NCBI RefSeq assembly: GCF_900115665.1
Contig: NZ_FOXH01000009.1
Coordinates: 124,001-188,000 of the forward strand
Length of the DNA stretch: 64,000 nucleotides
Direction of reading: 5' to 3'
Source of the DNA: Pseudarcicella hirudinis
GTDB taxonomy: Bacteria > Bacteroidota > Bacteroidia > Cytophagales > Spirosomataceae
Position numbers and translations under genes: made by a program. The notes under the pieces are model-generated. The model had not been told where the DNA came from, did no database searches, and saw only the letters and a list, made by a program, of their open reading frames with translations. This document shows, piece by piece, positions 35,626-44,250 of this stretch (its first letter is position 1; every line of letters begins with the position of its first letter).

Positions 35626-36540
35626 ATGAAACCACAATTTTTAAAGGTTCCTTTAAAGCAAGAGCTTTCTTTTAGTATTCGCAGGGATGTTGTACCGTTT
35701 TTCTATAATCAACTGCACTATCATCCTGAAATCGAATTACTGCATATTGAAAAGGGATCAGGGACACAGTTCATAGGTGGGTGTATCAGGAACTTCACGG
35801 ATGACCACATGGTCATAGTAGGCTCTAATCTTCCGCATATGTGGAGATGTGATGAAAAATATCATAAGGGTCAGGAAGGTTTATTTGCCCAGTCAACAGC
35901 AATTCATTTCAGACCGGATTTATGGGGAGAGTATTTTAGCAATCTTCCTGAATTTAAGGCGATTAATGACTTTCTGGAATATACGGAATCCGGTTTACAG
36001 ATAAAAGGCGAAACCAAAAAGAGAATTGGTGTGCTGATGCGGGAGATGATTGAAATGGATGGATTGGACAGAATGATTCATTTGCTGAAAATCCTGAGAA
36101 TACTGGCATTTTCGAATGACATTACACCTATTACTTCCACGAATTTTGATTTTTCTCTTGACGATCAGGATAACCAAAGACTTAATCAGATATATAGCTA
36201 CACCCGGAATAATTTTGAAAGGAAGATTTCTCTGGAAGAAGTGTCGGAAGTGGCCAATATGAGTCCCACTTCATTTTGCAGATATTTCAAATCGAGAATG
36301 AACAAAACCTATTCTCAGCTTTTACTGGAATTAAGAGTAGGGCAAGCCTGTAAGTTACTGATTGATGGAAATTTGAGTGTCAGCCAGGTTTGCTTTGAAA
36401 GTGGTTTTAATAATATTTCTCATTTTAACCGGCATTTCAAACTCATTACTCAAAAAACACCCTTGCAGTATCAGCATGAATATCGGAACAAATGGAGGAA
36501 AAGGTTCGATTCGGATAAAGCATGCAGTAAAAATCTCTGA
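35626..36540 (+). CDS. AraC-family transcriptional regulator
   Basis: The 304-residue protein has an N-terminal cupin sensor (about 20-120; the HYHPEIELLHIEKGSGTQFIG segment with a histidine-rich strand) and a C-terminal AraC domain (about 195-295) with ISLEEVSEVANMSPTSFCRYFKSRMNKTYSQLL and LSVSQVCFESGFNNISHFNRHFKLITQKTPLQYQ. It ends the plus-strand cassette, 117 bp after the sugar porter, and is the likely local activator of sugar-responsive expression. The convergent GntR gene and a shared terminator follow. Confidence 0.93.
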   Translation: MKPQFLKVPLKQELSFSIRRDVVPFFYNQLHYHPEIELLHIEKGSGTQFIGGCIRNFTDDHMVIVGSNLPHMWRCDEKYHKGQEGLFAQSTAIHFRPDLWGEYFSNLPEFKAINDFLEYTESGLQIKGETKKRIGVLMREMIEMDGLDRMIHLLKILRILAFSNDITPITSTNFDFSLDDQDNQRLNQIYSYTRNNFERKISLEEVSEVANMSPTSFCRYFKSRMNKTYSQLLLELRVGQACKLLIDGNLSVSQVCFESGFNNISHFNRHFKLITQKTPLQYQHEYRNKWRKRFDSDKACSKNL

Positions 36541-36563
36541 TATACAATAATAAATATGCTGTT

Positions 36564-36599
36564 CCCCTCAGTTAAGAAACATATCTTTAAACTGAGGGG
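36564..36599. terminator. Bidirectional terminator between AraC and GntR genes
   Basis: CCCCTCAGTT pairs with AACTGAGGGG over 10 bp, with an inner AAGA/TCTT helix. It lies between convergent genes and can serve both, though the U-tract is poor on the plus side. Confidence 0.75.
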
Positions 36600-36675
36600 A
36601 TTCAGCCTGCACAATCCTTTCAGAATGTTACGTATATTGAATAAGGTTATGAAATGAAAGGCTTTCAGACAGCAT

Positions 36676-37404
36676 TTATCTTGAGCTTTCTACCGTATAG
36701 ATAAAACTATCAGCTTTATAATACCCGAGGTTATATTCTATGGGTCTTTCTCCCTGATCGAAGACTAAGCGTTTGCGGAACAGCAAAGGACTTCCCTGTT
36801 CGATTTTAAGTTTATCAGCAATTAAAGCATCAGCTGCTTTAGCACTTATTTCTTCTTTAGACAAGGTAGCAATGACAGAATAGTCGTTTTCCAGTATTTC
36901 ATATAAAGGTCTTTTAAAGTCCTCTTCGCCTGTTAAACCGACTCTTGGATGGAAGTAGGAAATAAAATACACAAACGGTTCATAAGGCTTGCCCCGAACT
37001 CTTTCCATTTTTAATATTTTACGATCTGTCTTTATTTCGAAGAAATTGGCGATAGCCTCGTCCGGATATACCCAGGTTACATGGAGTTCAAAATTCTTTA
37101 TTGGAATTCCCCGGAGTTTCATTTCCTGAGAGAAACTTAGCCAGTTGTTAGACCTTGAACTGACAACTCCGCCCGCAACTTTTGTACCGATTCTCTTTTT
37201 ACGTACTAAAAGCCCTTCAAAAACTAACTTATTGATAGCCTGCCTCAAAGTAGTCCGGGAAATGGCTAATTGTTTAGCTAAATCGACCTCATTAGGGAAA
37301 ATTTTGCCGTTTTGGTATTCTTCCTCTTCTATTAATTTTCTTAAAAGTGTTTCAGCCTGAATATGAAAAGGGATAGGACTTTTGTGGTCAATGGAATGCT
37401 TCAT
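36676..37404 (-). CDS. GntR-family repressor with UTRA ligand domain (HutC/FarR subfamily)
   Basis: Starting at the ATG with complement 37402-37404, the product is 242 residues: MKHSIDHKSPIPFHIQAETL, winged-helix DNA-binding domain (about 10-75; DLAKQLAISRTTLRQAINKLVFEGLLVRKKRIGT), then a UTRA sensor (about 95-235; ISYFHPRVG ... LLFRKRLVFDQGERPIEYNLGYYKADSFIY). A longer frame to 37617 would add 71 residues, but those bases are a copy of a repeated non-coding module, so I reject it. UTRA proteins usually bind sugar phosphates or amino sugars. Its targets are probably the TTTGTACATA sites in front of susC, the isomerase gene and the ADH cassette; HutC-type operators are typically GT..AC palindromes. 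Confidence 0.9.
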   Translation of the reverse strand: MKHSIDHKSPIPFHIQAETLLRKLIEEEEYQNGKIFPNEVDLAKQLAISRTTLRQAINKLVFEGLLVRKKRIGTKVAGGVVSSRSNNWLSFSQEMKLRGIPIKNFELHVTWVYPDEAIANFFEIKTDRKILKMERVRGKPYEPFVYFISYFHPRVGLTGEEDFKRPLYEILENDYSVIATLSKEEISAKAADALIADKLKIEQGSPLLFRKRLVFDQGERPIEYNLGYYKADSFIYTVESSR

Positions 37405-37545
37405 GTTTGTGAATAATCTACAATGAAAACAAATCAACCTATAATTAAGGTTGGTTTGTTTATACATAAAGTTAAGATAAATATCCGTCTTTCTGAATAA
37501 AATTTGTTTTAAAATTATTTTGTATTCATGAATAATGTTTATATG

Positions 37546-37555
37546 TTTGTACATA
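37546..37555 (+). promoter_or_regulatory. TTTGTACATA site 1 (module A)
   Basis: TTTGTACATA, with the 6-bp palindrome TGTACA at its core, lies inside ATATGTTTGTACATAATATT, which is conserved in all three module copies. Likely GntR-binding site, 142 bp upstream of the divergent GntR ATG and 1.56 kb before susC. Confidence 0.55.
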
Positions 37556-37836
37556 ATATTTTTTATAGAATAATTTGAATTTAAATTAGTATAAAACATA
37601 GTCTTTTGAAGAGGCATTTTATCAGTAATTAATCTTTGGTTTGATTATTGGTGCAGTAAATTAAGGCTAAGGATTTAATCAGGTATTTATTCATTGAAAG
37701 GTTTATCAGAGATGATTTATCCGAAGAAATATGGATTAAATTTTGAATTAATCTACCAGGTGCTTTTCAGAAGTAATGTTCAGGTATTTTTAGTAAAGAC
37801 TTGTGTTTAATGCTTTTATCAGGATTAATTTGTGCA

Positions 37837-37846
37837 TTTGTACAAG
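37837..37846 (+). promoter_or_regulatory. TTTGTACA site 2 (module A)
   Basis: TTTGTACAAG occurs 291 bp after site 1, in the conserved ATTAATTTGTGC neighbourhood that also surrounds the second site of module B. Confidence 0.45.
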
Positions 37847-37961
37847 CTGTTTCTGAAATACTATTGAATTGTTTATCAATTTAAACGGGATCAGCTTTTT
37901 GAGCTGAGCTTGTCTGATACTGCCCTTATGCTGATTTTTACCCGTTCAGTTATAACAAGGT

Positions 37962-37969
37962 TTTGTACA
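37962..37969 (+). promoter_or_regulatory. TTTGTACA site 3 (between modules)
   Basis: An isolated TTTGTACA (TTTTGTACAG) lies between modules A and B. Outside the conserved context, so weaker than the others. Confidence 0.3.
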
Positions 37970-37993
37970 GATTTCCTTGCCCCCGATGTTAGT

Positions 37994-38058
37994 CTTCTTT
38001 ATCTCAGAAGGCTCTCTGTCCTTGGTATCAACCTTCTTTATCCCGAAAGGCTTTTTTT
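37994..38058 (+). other. Paired CTTCTTTATC repeats ending in a T-tract
   Basis: CTTCTTTATCTCAGAAGGCT (37994-38013) and CTTCTTTATCCCGAAAGGCT (38033-38052) are near-identical direct repeats, each able to form a weak hairpin. The second is followed by TTTTTTT, like a rho-independent end on the plus strand. A short RNA starting in module A could terminate here; start and function are unknown. Confidence 0.4.
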
Positions 38059-38175
38059 AATGATTCTGCCCTTAAACAGATTAATTTGTTTATACATAAA
38101 ATTAAGATAACTATCTGTCTTTCTGGATAAAATTTGTTTTAAAATAATTTTGTTATCACAAATAATGTTCATATG

Positions 38176-38185
38176 TTTGTACATA
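38176..38185 (+). promoter_or_regulatory. TTTGTACATA site 4 (module B)
   Basis: TTTGTACATA in a 30-bp context (38161-38190) identical to that of the third copy at 51068-51097 and one base different from module A. Likely the susC-proximal GntR site. Confidence 0.55.
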
Positions 38186-38379
38186 ATATTTTTTGCAGAA
38201 TAAGTTGAATTTTAATTAGAATGGAATATCGGACTTTAAAAACGGTATTTTACAAACAATTAATTTTTCATTTGATTGAAGATTCTTCGGTTAAACCCTA
38301 AATTATTCCTGTAAAGGGCAGTATTCCGGAAGTCTGATTAAAATTGTATTCAACGCTTTTATCAGGATTAATTTGTGCT

Positions 38380-38389
38380 TTTGTACAAG
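38380..38389 (+). promoter_or_regulatory. TTTGTACA site 5 (module B)
   Basis: TTTGTACAAG, 204 bp after site 4, matching site 2 of module A in sequence and context. Confidence 0.45.
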
Positions 38390-38870
38390 AGGTTTCTGAA
38401 ATGTTTTGAATAATTCGAAAATATAGGTGATATCAGCTTTCGGAGCTAAACTCTTTTGATATCGTCTTCATTCCGGGACAACAATAAAAATAGTGCTCTT
38501 TTATATTTGATTAACCTGTCCGGAATATTAATCTCCTTTATTTACCTTAAACGGTGCTTTAAATTACCCGATTGAATCTTTTAGAGAATTACTTTCTTGC
38601 ATTACCCTTTGTTGTGTTTTTATCTTTTACCGACTGTTTAAAACTTATATCAGGATTTCAGTGTGCTGATTTTTAATGGATTAACGAATTTGGAGATTAG
38701 CTTAAAATTTTGTTGGTCAGAATATATGCAGTTGGAGTATAGTTCTTCGTTTAAACACCTTTTAAAGCATTTTTTATAAATGTTCTTATCCTGCTGAGCC
38801 ATTTACAAACACAGTTTCCGGCAAATGAAATGATAATTCATAAATGATAAACTAAATATTGTTTACTGAG

Positions 38871-38905
38871 TTCTCCCGGGAAAATTCCCAGTCGAATAGG
38901 GAGAA
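38871..38905 (+). other. Nested hairpin in the susC leader
   Basis: TTCTCCC (38871-38877) pairs with GGGAGAA (38899-38905), enclosing the palindrome GGGAAAATTCCC (38878-38889). It lies about 210 bp before the susC ATG and could fold in a long leader RNA. No riboswitch family is recognised. Confidence 0.4.
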
Positions 38906-39115
38906 TCGTAGCCTTGAAAAAGACCGCGTGGAAGAGTATTACCCTGAATGAAAGAGTGTGTGTTGCTGTAACTATCCGGAAAGTTCTAATAATTTATCGT
39001 CAATATATTTAACTGATTTTCAGATGAAAATAATAACACCCTTACCCCCATAATTATTCAATTTAACTATCGGCATAAAATTTAAAACCCATTTTTCACC
39101 GTAATCTAAACGAAA

Positions 39116-42100
39116 ATGAAATGTAAATTTACTGTTTTCATTACTGTTTTACTATGTCTTTTTAGCGCACAATTATTCGCCCAGGTAATAAAAGGAAAAG
39201 TATCTGACAGTAATAATGCTGGCCTGCCCGGGGTTAGTATTCAAGTTAAAGGCACGTCAAGAGGTACGACTACCGACGGCTCCGGGAATTATTCCATCAG
39301 TGCTTCAAAAGGAGCTACTCTGGTTTTCAGTTCAGTAGGTCATATATCCAAACAAGTTGTCGTAAATGACCAGAGCGCTATCAATATTACGATGGAAGAT
39401 GATAACCAGTCGCTGGATGAGGTGGTGGTAGTCGGCTATGGTACGCAAAAGAAATCTGAACTTACCAATGCCGTTGTTCAAACCAGTGGCAAGGAAATAA
39501 CCAGATCAAACAACGTATCAATCTCCAACTCCTTATCAGGTAAGTTACCGGGGTTATTTGTTAACCAGACGAGTTCTGTCCCAGGTCAGGATAATGCGAG
39601 TATTACAGTTCGGGGACCGAGAACTTTCAGAAACAGCTCCGCTTTAATTGTTATCGACGGGGTGGCTAATGCCGATCCTGATGGCTTAAACCGTCTGGAT
39701 CCTAATGATATAGAAAGCATTTCTGTGTTAAAAGATGCTTCTGCTGCGATTTATGGAGCTCAGTCGGCTGGTGGAGTTGTGCTGGTAACCACTAAACGTG
39801 GTAAAACAGGAAAACCTACCTTTGACTTTGTTTCTACCTATACGCTTCAATCTCCGACCATGAGAGTACAATCTGCCAATGCCATGGAGTATATGTCGGT
39901 TATTAATAACAAAGATGCAGCAGACGGCAGACCTGCAACATTCTCAGATGATTTCGTTAACCAGTTCAAAAGCGGACAAAGAAAATCTGAAGACTGGTAT
40001 GGTGCTTTGGTTGCTCCTCCGGCTACAGTAGCAAGACAATCTCTTACGATGAGAGGAGGGACTGAAACTACAAGATATTTTGTTTCATTGGGTACAGTCT
40101 CACAAGGAGGGATTCTTCGTGCGGATGATAAAACCAAACTTAATCAATATAACATCCGGGCTAATATGGATGTGGCAGTGACTAAGAAACTGGATGTCGG
40201 GGTAGATATATCATACAGACAAAAAAATGTTCAGTATCCTCAGGGTGGTTCAGACCAAATCGGAAGTTTTGCAAACACCAGTCCATTGCAGCCGGCCTAT
40301 GTAGACGGAGACTACAGATATCCTACCGAAGGCTGGTCACAGCTTAATCCTGCTGCCAGACTTTTAAGTCCTGGTTATCAGAAACTTGTAACGGATGTTG
40401 CTACAGGAACATTAAAGTTTAAGTATAAACTTCCGGTAACAGGATTGGCATTGGAAGGATTCATGTCTTTGACTAAAAATTACGAGTATGATAAAAACTT
40501 TAACTATACCTGGGTTTATTACAGAAAAGATCCTTCAGGAAGTATAATACAGGTTCCTTCAAGATCAGTAGAAGATATCGGATTGAAAGAGTTTTATGCC
40601 CAAACCCTGAGAACAACTCAAAACATAAGACTTACTTATGAAAATACGATCAACAAAGATCATAAATTAAGCGGCTTTGTAGCGTATGAACAGTCAAATT
40701 ATGATGACAACTACTTTTATGCTCAGCGTCTTGGATATGATTCTCCGGTGATTGACCAATTATTTGCAGGTAGCCCGATTCCGGCAAATCAGAGTAACTC
40801 AGGAACTGCTACTTCAAATGGACGGCAAAATATCTTCGGGCGTGTAGCTTACGAGTACAAAGGGAAATATCTCTTCGGATTCAGTTCCCGTTATGATGGC
40901 TCGACGACCTTCCCTCCTGGTAAAAGATTCGGGTTTTTCCCGCAGGCTTCAGCGGCATGGGTGATCAGCGAAGAACCGTTTGTTAAAAATAGTATGTTCA
41001 GTAACCTGAAATTAAGAGGTTCATGGGGACAATTGGGTAACGACAGAGTTGATCCTTATCAATATGTCGGAGCTTATGGTTATACAAACGGCTGGGTGGT
41101 TAATGGCGCAGATGTAAGAAGCCTCGGGCCAAAAACAACACCGAACCCTAATATTACCTGGGAAGTCAGTGAAACAACAAACATTGGTCTGGAACTTGGA
41201 TTCCTGAATAATAACCTGACTTTTGAAATTGATGCTTTTAATACCACAACTTCAAATATTCTTGCTAAAAGACAGGCATCTATTCCCGGATATACAGGTT
41301 TAACACTTCCTGATGAAAACATTGGAAAAATGAATAGCAGAGGGATTGATTTTCAGGGAGCTTACAATAAGACAATTGGTCAGGTTGGTATGAGAATCGG
41401 GGCTAATTTAACATATAGTGAAAATAAGATTGTTTACTTTGATGAACCTCCGTTAGCACAACCCTATCAGAAATTAGAAGGAAATCCGCTTAATTCTCCT
41501 TTAGTATATCAGGCCATCGGCATTTACAGATCTGCACAGGATCTTAAGGATAAGGTAAGCTATCCTGGCGCGAAAGTAGGAGATTTGATTTTTGCGGATT
41601 TAAATGGTGATGGCAAAATTGATGTAAATGATCAGTATAGATTTCAGGCTTCTCCATTCCCAAAAATGCAGTTTGGGGTTAACCTGACATTAAATTACAA
41701 AAACTTTGACTTGTATATATTGTTGCAGGGACAAAGCGGCGCCAAATGGAGACTAAGCAATGGCTTTAACGCAGATGCAGGAGGTAATAACCTTCAATAT
41801 GTAGCGCTTAACAGTTATTCGCCGGCAAATCCTAATGCAGAACTTCCGAATATAAATTATAACATGTCCGGATTAGAAGGTGCGAACAGTGATTTTTATT
41901 ACCATGATGTAACATGGATGCGTTTTAAATCTGCTCAATTAGGATATAATCTGCCAAAATCACTACTTTCCAAAGCTAAGATTTCAAACTTAAGGGTTTA
42001 CGTATCAGCAGACAACCTGTTTATGCTGTTTAACAGCCTTAGTAAGTATGGTGCCGGTGATCCGGAAACCAACAGTGCTCCTGCGGGTAATCCAAGTAAT

Positions 42101-42232
42101 GTTTTGAATATCAATACAGCCGGAAACAGAAGTTCAGCTTCAAATTTAACTTCGAATTTAACAGGAAGTACAAATGGAAATGCCTATCCGAATTTGAAAA
42201 ATGTGACTTTTGGGATAAATCTTACTTTTTAA
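39116..42232 (+). CDS. SusC-like TonB-dependent outer membrane transporter
   Basis: The 1038-residue protein has a signal peptide (1-23, ending LFAQ), a carboxypeptidase-D-like domain (about 24-100; VIKGKVSDSNNAGLPGVSIQVKG-type start), the SusC linker LDEVVVVGYGTQKKSELT (about 101-118), a plug domain to about 230 (ITVRGPRTFRNSSALIVIDG, VLKDASAAIYGAQSAGGVVLVTT) and a 22-strand barrel ending NVTFGINLTF. It imports oligosaccharides with the SusD lipoprotein encoded 12 bp later. This pair and the following mannosidases define the locus. No N-terminal secretin/FecR-like extension is present, so anti-sigma control of the usual kind is not suggested. Confidence 0.97.
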   Translation: MKCKFTVFITVLLCLFSAQLFAQVIKGKVSDSNNAGLPGVSIQVKGTSRGTTTDGSGNYSISASKGATLVFSSVGHISKQVVVNDQSAINITMEDDNQSLDEVVVVGYGTQKKSELTNAVVQTSGKEITRSNNVSISNSLSGKLPGLFVNQTSSVPGQDNASITVRGPRTFRNSSALIVIDGVANADPDGLNRLDPNDIESISVLKDASAAIYGAQSAGGVVLVTTKRGKTGKPTFDFVSTYTLQSPTMRVQSANAMEYMSVINNKDAADGRPATFSDDFVNQFKSGQRKSEDWYGALVAPPATVARQSLTMRGGTETTRYFVSLGTVSQGGILRADDKTKLNQYNIRANMDVAVTKKLDVGVDISYRQKNVQYPQGGSDQIGSFANTSPLQPAYVDGDYRYPTEGWSQLNPAARLLSPGYQKLVTDVATGTLKFKYKLPVTGLALEGFMSLTKNYEYDKNFNYTWVYYRKDPSGSIIQVPSRSVEDIGLKEFYAQTLRTTQNIRLTYENTINKDHKLSGFVAYEQSNYDDNYFYAQRLGYDSPVIDQLFAGSPIPANQSNSGTATSNGRQNIFGRVAYEYKGKYLFGFSSRYDGSTTFPPGKRFGFFPQASAAWVISEEPFVKNSMFSNLKLRGSWGQLGNDRVDPYQYVGAYGYTNGWVVNGADVRSLGPKTTPNPNITWEVSETTNIGLELGFLNNNLTFEIDAFNTTTSNILAKRQASIPGYTGLTLPDENIGKMNSRGIDFQGAYNKTIGQVGMRIGANLTYSENKIVYFDEPPLAQPYQKLEGNPLNSPLVYQAIGIYRSAQDLKDKVSYPGAKVGDLIFADLNGDGKIDVNDQYRFQASPFPKMQFGVNLTLNYKNFDLYILLQGQSGAKWRLSNGFNADAGGNNLQYVALNSYSPANPNAELPNINYNMSGLEGANSDFYYHDVTWMRFKSAQLGYNLPKSLLSKAKISNLRVYVSADNLFMLFNSLSKYGAGDPETNSAPAGNPSNVLNINTAGNRSSASNLTSNLTGSTNGNAYPNLKNVTFGINLTF

Positions 42233-42243
42233 ATACTAAATAC

Positions 42244-44112
42244 ATGATACGTCTAAAAAACATATATAAAAATAAAAGATCGGCCTTTTTAGTATCCTTT
42301 GTTCTCCTCTTGATTACCATCTTTTCTTGTAAAGATGTGTTGGACAAAAAGCCATTGGATGCTATTTCTGATGATGCCGTTTTCAATGACCCGGTATTTC
42401 TTCAGGGCTATGTGTACGATATTTACAGTGGAATCAAGCCTCCCTGGAAACCAGGATCGGGTGGATATGAAACATTGACTGATGTGGCAGTAGATCAGCC
42501 TCAGACGCATGACGCTGCATTAGGTATTCGTGAATATGTGCAAGGGATTATGAGTCCATTTAATGTTAATGACATTATCTCTGATAGCGATGGCCTTTCA
42601 ATTTGGAATAAGGAATACAACTATATCAGAAAAGCCAATATTTTCTTTGAAAAAACTGATAAAGGTTCTGCGATAAGCCCTGATAAGCTCAAATTTATGA
42701 GAGGACAGGTACACTTTCTGAGAGCATGGATGTATTTTGAATTAATGCGTACTTTTGGTGGAGTTCCTATCATTAAAAACAGCTTTAGTTTAACGGATGC
42801 CAGCTTTGATGTAGCCAGAAATACATATGATGAGTGTAATAAATTTGTATTAGCTGAATGTGATACAGCCATTAGTCAGTTAGACGGTTATACAATCAAC
42901 GCAGGACAGATTAGTAAGCCTGCAGCAATGGCTTTAAAAGCAAAAATATTATTATATGCTGCGAGTCCGTTGAATAACCCTTCAAACGACCTGAGCAAAT
43001 GGCAGGCTGCTGAAGCAGCAACCAAAGCAGTACTTGATTTATCATATACATTGCACCCTAAACGTGACGAGCTTTATGTTAAGCCTTTACAAACGGATGA
43101 AATTATTTTTGGTAAATCCTTTACGCCTGCGAGCAGAATACCAGACTGGGGTTATAATTACGACTATTGGCCAAGTGGTTTTGATGCCAGACAACGTGTT
43201 ATGCCGACCCAGACTTTTGTAAATATGTTCCAGCTAAAGAATGGAGAGTATCCATATCTGGAGGATGGTGTGACTGTGAACCCTGCTTCGGGATATAATG
43301 AACAAATGCCTAATGAAAACAGGGATCCAAGATATTACAGCACTGTCATTTATCCGGGTGCAGGACCATTTACAATTAACGATGGTGCTAAAAGTACTTT
43401 GAGAAGATATGAATATTGGGAAGATGCCAACCCGAATCCGGATAATGCACCTCCATATCAGAATCCTAACAAAAAAGATCCGGGTAATGGCTTTGACCTT
43501 TTTGATTACGGAAGAGACTCTAAAACGTATTGGGTGAAAGGCTTAACTCCTTTCCACTGGAATGTTCAGACAGGTTATACTTTCAGAAAGTTCTGTGACT
43601 TCTCAGGTCCTCGTGCCAGTTTTGACTATGATTATAACCAGGTAGTACCTTATATGAGATTAGCGGAATTTTATTTAAACTACGCTGAGATTGAAATGGC
43701 TTTAGGTAAAGAAGATGTGGCACGTACTTACATTAATAAAGTAAGAAGCAGAGCTTCAGTAGGTATGCCTGATATCAAAAGTTCTGGAGCAAAACTTCTG
43801 AGAGATTACAGAAACGAAAGAGCAATAGAATTATGTCTGGAGGATTCACGTTTCTGGGATCTTATGAGATGGAAAGCTGCACCGGGTAATGTCGATATTC
43901 CGATCAGAGGCTTAACCAGTGTTACAATGGACTGGACCGGTGTTCCTCCCGGGGACATAAATGTGTTGGGTAAATTAGCATTTAAATATGGGGTAATTGC
44001 CGCAGCAGAAGTGAGAAGTAAGTGGCCGGGTGATTTTTATTATTTGTTCCCGATTCCGGATACAGAAATTAAGAGAAGCCATGGGGTTTTAAAACAGAAT
44101 CCGGGATACTAA
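42244..44112 (+). CDS. SusD/RagB family glycan-binding lipoprotein
   Basis: The 622-residue product has a lipoprotein signal with lipobox IFSC (Cys at about 29) and the usual beginning KDVLDKKPLDAISDDAVFNDP. The N-terminal helical TPR-like part holds RAWMYFELMRTFGGVPII at about 156-173, a hallmark of the family, and the C-terminal part ends LRDYRNERAIELCLEDSRFWDLMRWK (about 522-547) and YYLFPIPDTEIKRS, which are also typical. It caps the SusC barrel from the cell surface. Spacing to susC is 11 bp and a strong hairpin lies before the next gene. Confidence 0.97.
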   Translation: MIRLKNIYKNKRSAFLVSFVLLLITIFSCKDVLDKKPLDAISDDAVFNDPVFLQGYVYDIYSGIKPPWKPGSGGYETLTDVAVDQPQTHDAALGIREYVQGIMSPFNVNDIISDSDGLSIWNKEYNYIRKANIFFEKTDKGSAISPDKLKFMRGQVHFLRAWMYFELMRTFGGVPIIKNSFSLTDASFDVARNTYDECNKFVLAECDTAISQLDGYTINAGQISKPAAMALKAKILLYAASPLNNPSNDLSKWQAAEAATKAVLDLSYTLHPKRDELYVKPLQTDEIIFGKSFTPASRIPDWGYNYDYWPSGFDARQRVMPTQTFVNMFQLKNGEYPYLEDGVTVNPASGYNEQMPNENRDPRYYSTVIYPGAGPFTINDGAKSTLRRYEYWEDANPNPDNAPPYQNPNKKDPGNGFDLFDYGRDSKTYWVKGLTPFHWNVQTGYTFRKFCDFSGPRASFDYDYNQVVPYMRLAEFYLNYAEIEMALGKEDVARTYINKVRSRASVGMPDIKSSGAKLLRDYRNERAIELCLEDSRFWDLMRWKAAPGNVDIPIRGLTSVTMDWTGVPPGDINVLGKLAFKYGVIAAAEVRSKWPGDFYYLFPIPDTEIKRSHGVLKQNPGY

Positions 44113-44174
44113 TCAATGTTTTTACAGGAAGATTAAATGGAATAAAATCTGTTTCTTATTAAATAGTTAAATGT

Positions 44175-44219
44175 AAACAGCAGAAAATGGGGTTGTAAAC
44201 GACTCCATTTTCTCTGTTT
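44175..44219 (+). terminator. Hairpin between susD and the GH92 gene
   Basis: AAACAG/CTGTTT and AGAAAATGG/CCATTTTCT stack into a long stem with one bulge. The U-tract is short, so it may cut down, not stop, transcription into the enzyme genes, giving more SusC/SusD than enzymes. Confidence 0.6.
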
Positions 44220-44250
44220 AAGGTATAAAACCCGGCAAAAATATAGATCA

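Larger units (their letters stand above)
37455..37919. repeat. Regulatory module, copy A
   Basis: Opens TTTGTTTATACATAAA, continues with TTTCTGAATAAAATTTG, carries TTTGTACATA at 37546, a second TTTGTACA at 37837 within TTTATCAGGATTAATTTGTG context, and ends with a TCAGCT/AGCTGA hairpin at 37891-37907. All these landmarks recur in the same order in copy B. Confidence 0.85.
38085..38460. repeat. Regulatory module, copy B
   Basis: Same landmarks and order as copy A: TTTGTTTATACATAAA opening, TTTCTGGATAAAATTTG, TTTGTACATA at 38176, TTTATCAGGATTAATTTGTG followed by TTTGTACAAG at 38380, and an AGCT stem near the end. It is about 90 bp shorter than A between the two sites. The first 130 bp are most conserved. 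Confidence 0.85.
37405..39115. other. 1.7-kb non-coding regulatory stretch with two module copies
   Basis: No convincing gene lies between the GntR start and susC. Instead there are two diverged copies of one module (37455-37919 and 38085-38460), a putative terminator (38033-38058) between them, several TTTGTACA sites and a nested hairpin near 38871. The longest open frame, at 37910-38110, has no domain-like or codon-biased character. The stretch is markedly AT-rich compared with the flanking genes. Confidence 0.75.

Noticed and set aside
37910-38110. A 66-codon plus-strand ORF between the regulatory modules
   Set aside because: It lies in repeat-rich AT DNA, has no domain-like pattern, and runs across the T-tract and into module B, whose homologous start is non-coding in copy A.
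37455-38460. CRISPR array
   Set aside because: There are only two long diverged copies, with no short regular repeats or spacers, and no cas genes are present in the window.
37455-38460. Insertion-sequence remnants as the source of the duplicated modules
   Set aside because: No transposase fragment, terminal inverted repeat or target-site duplication is visible; the shared part is centred on an operator-like core.
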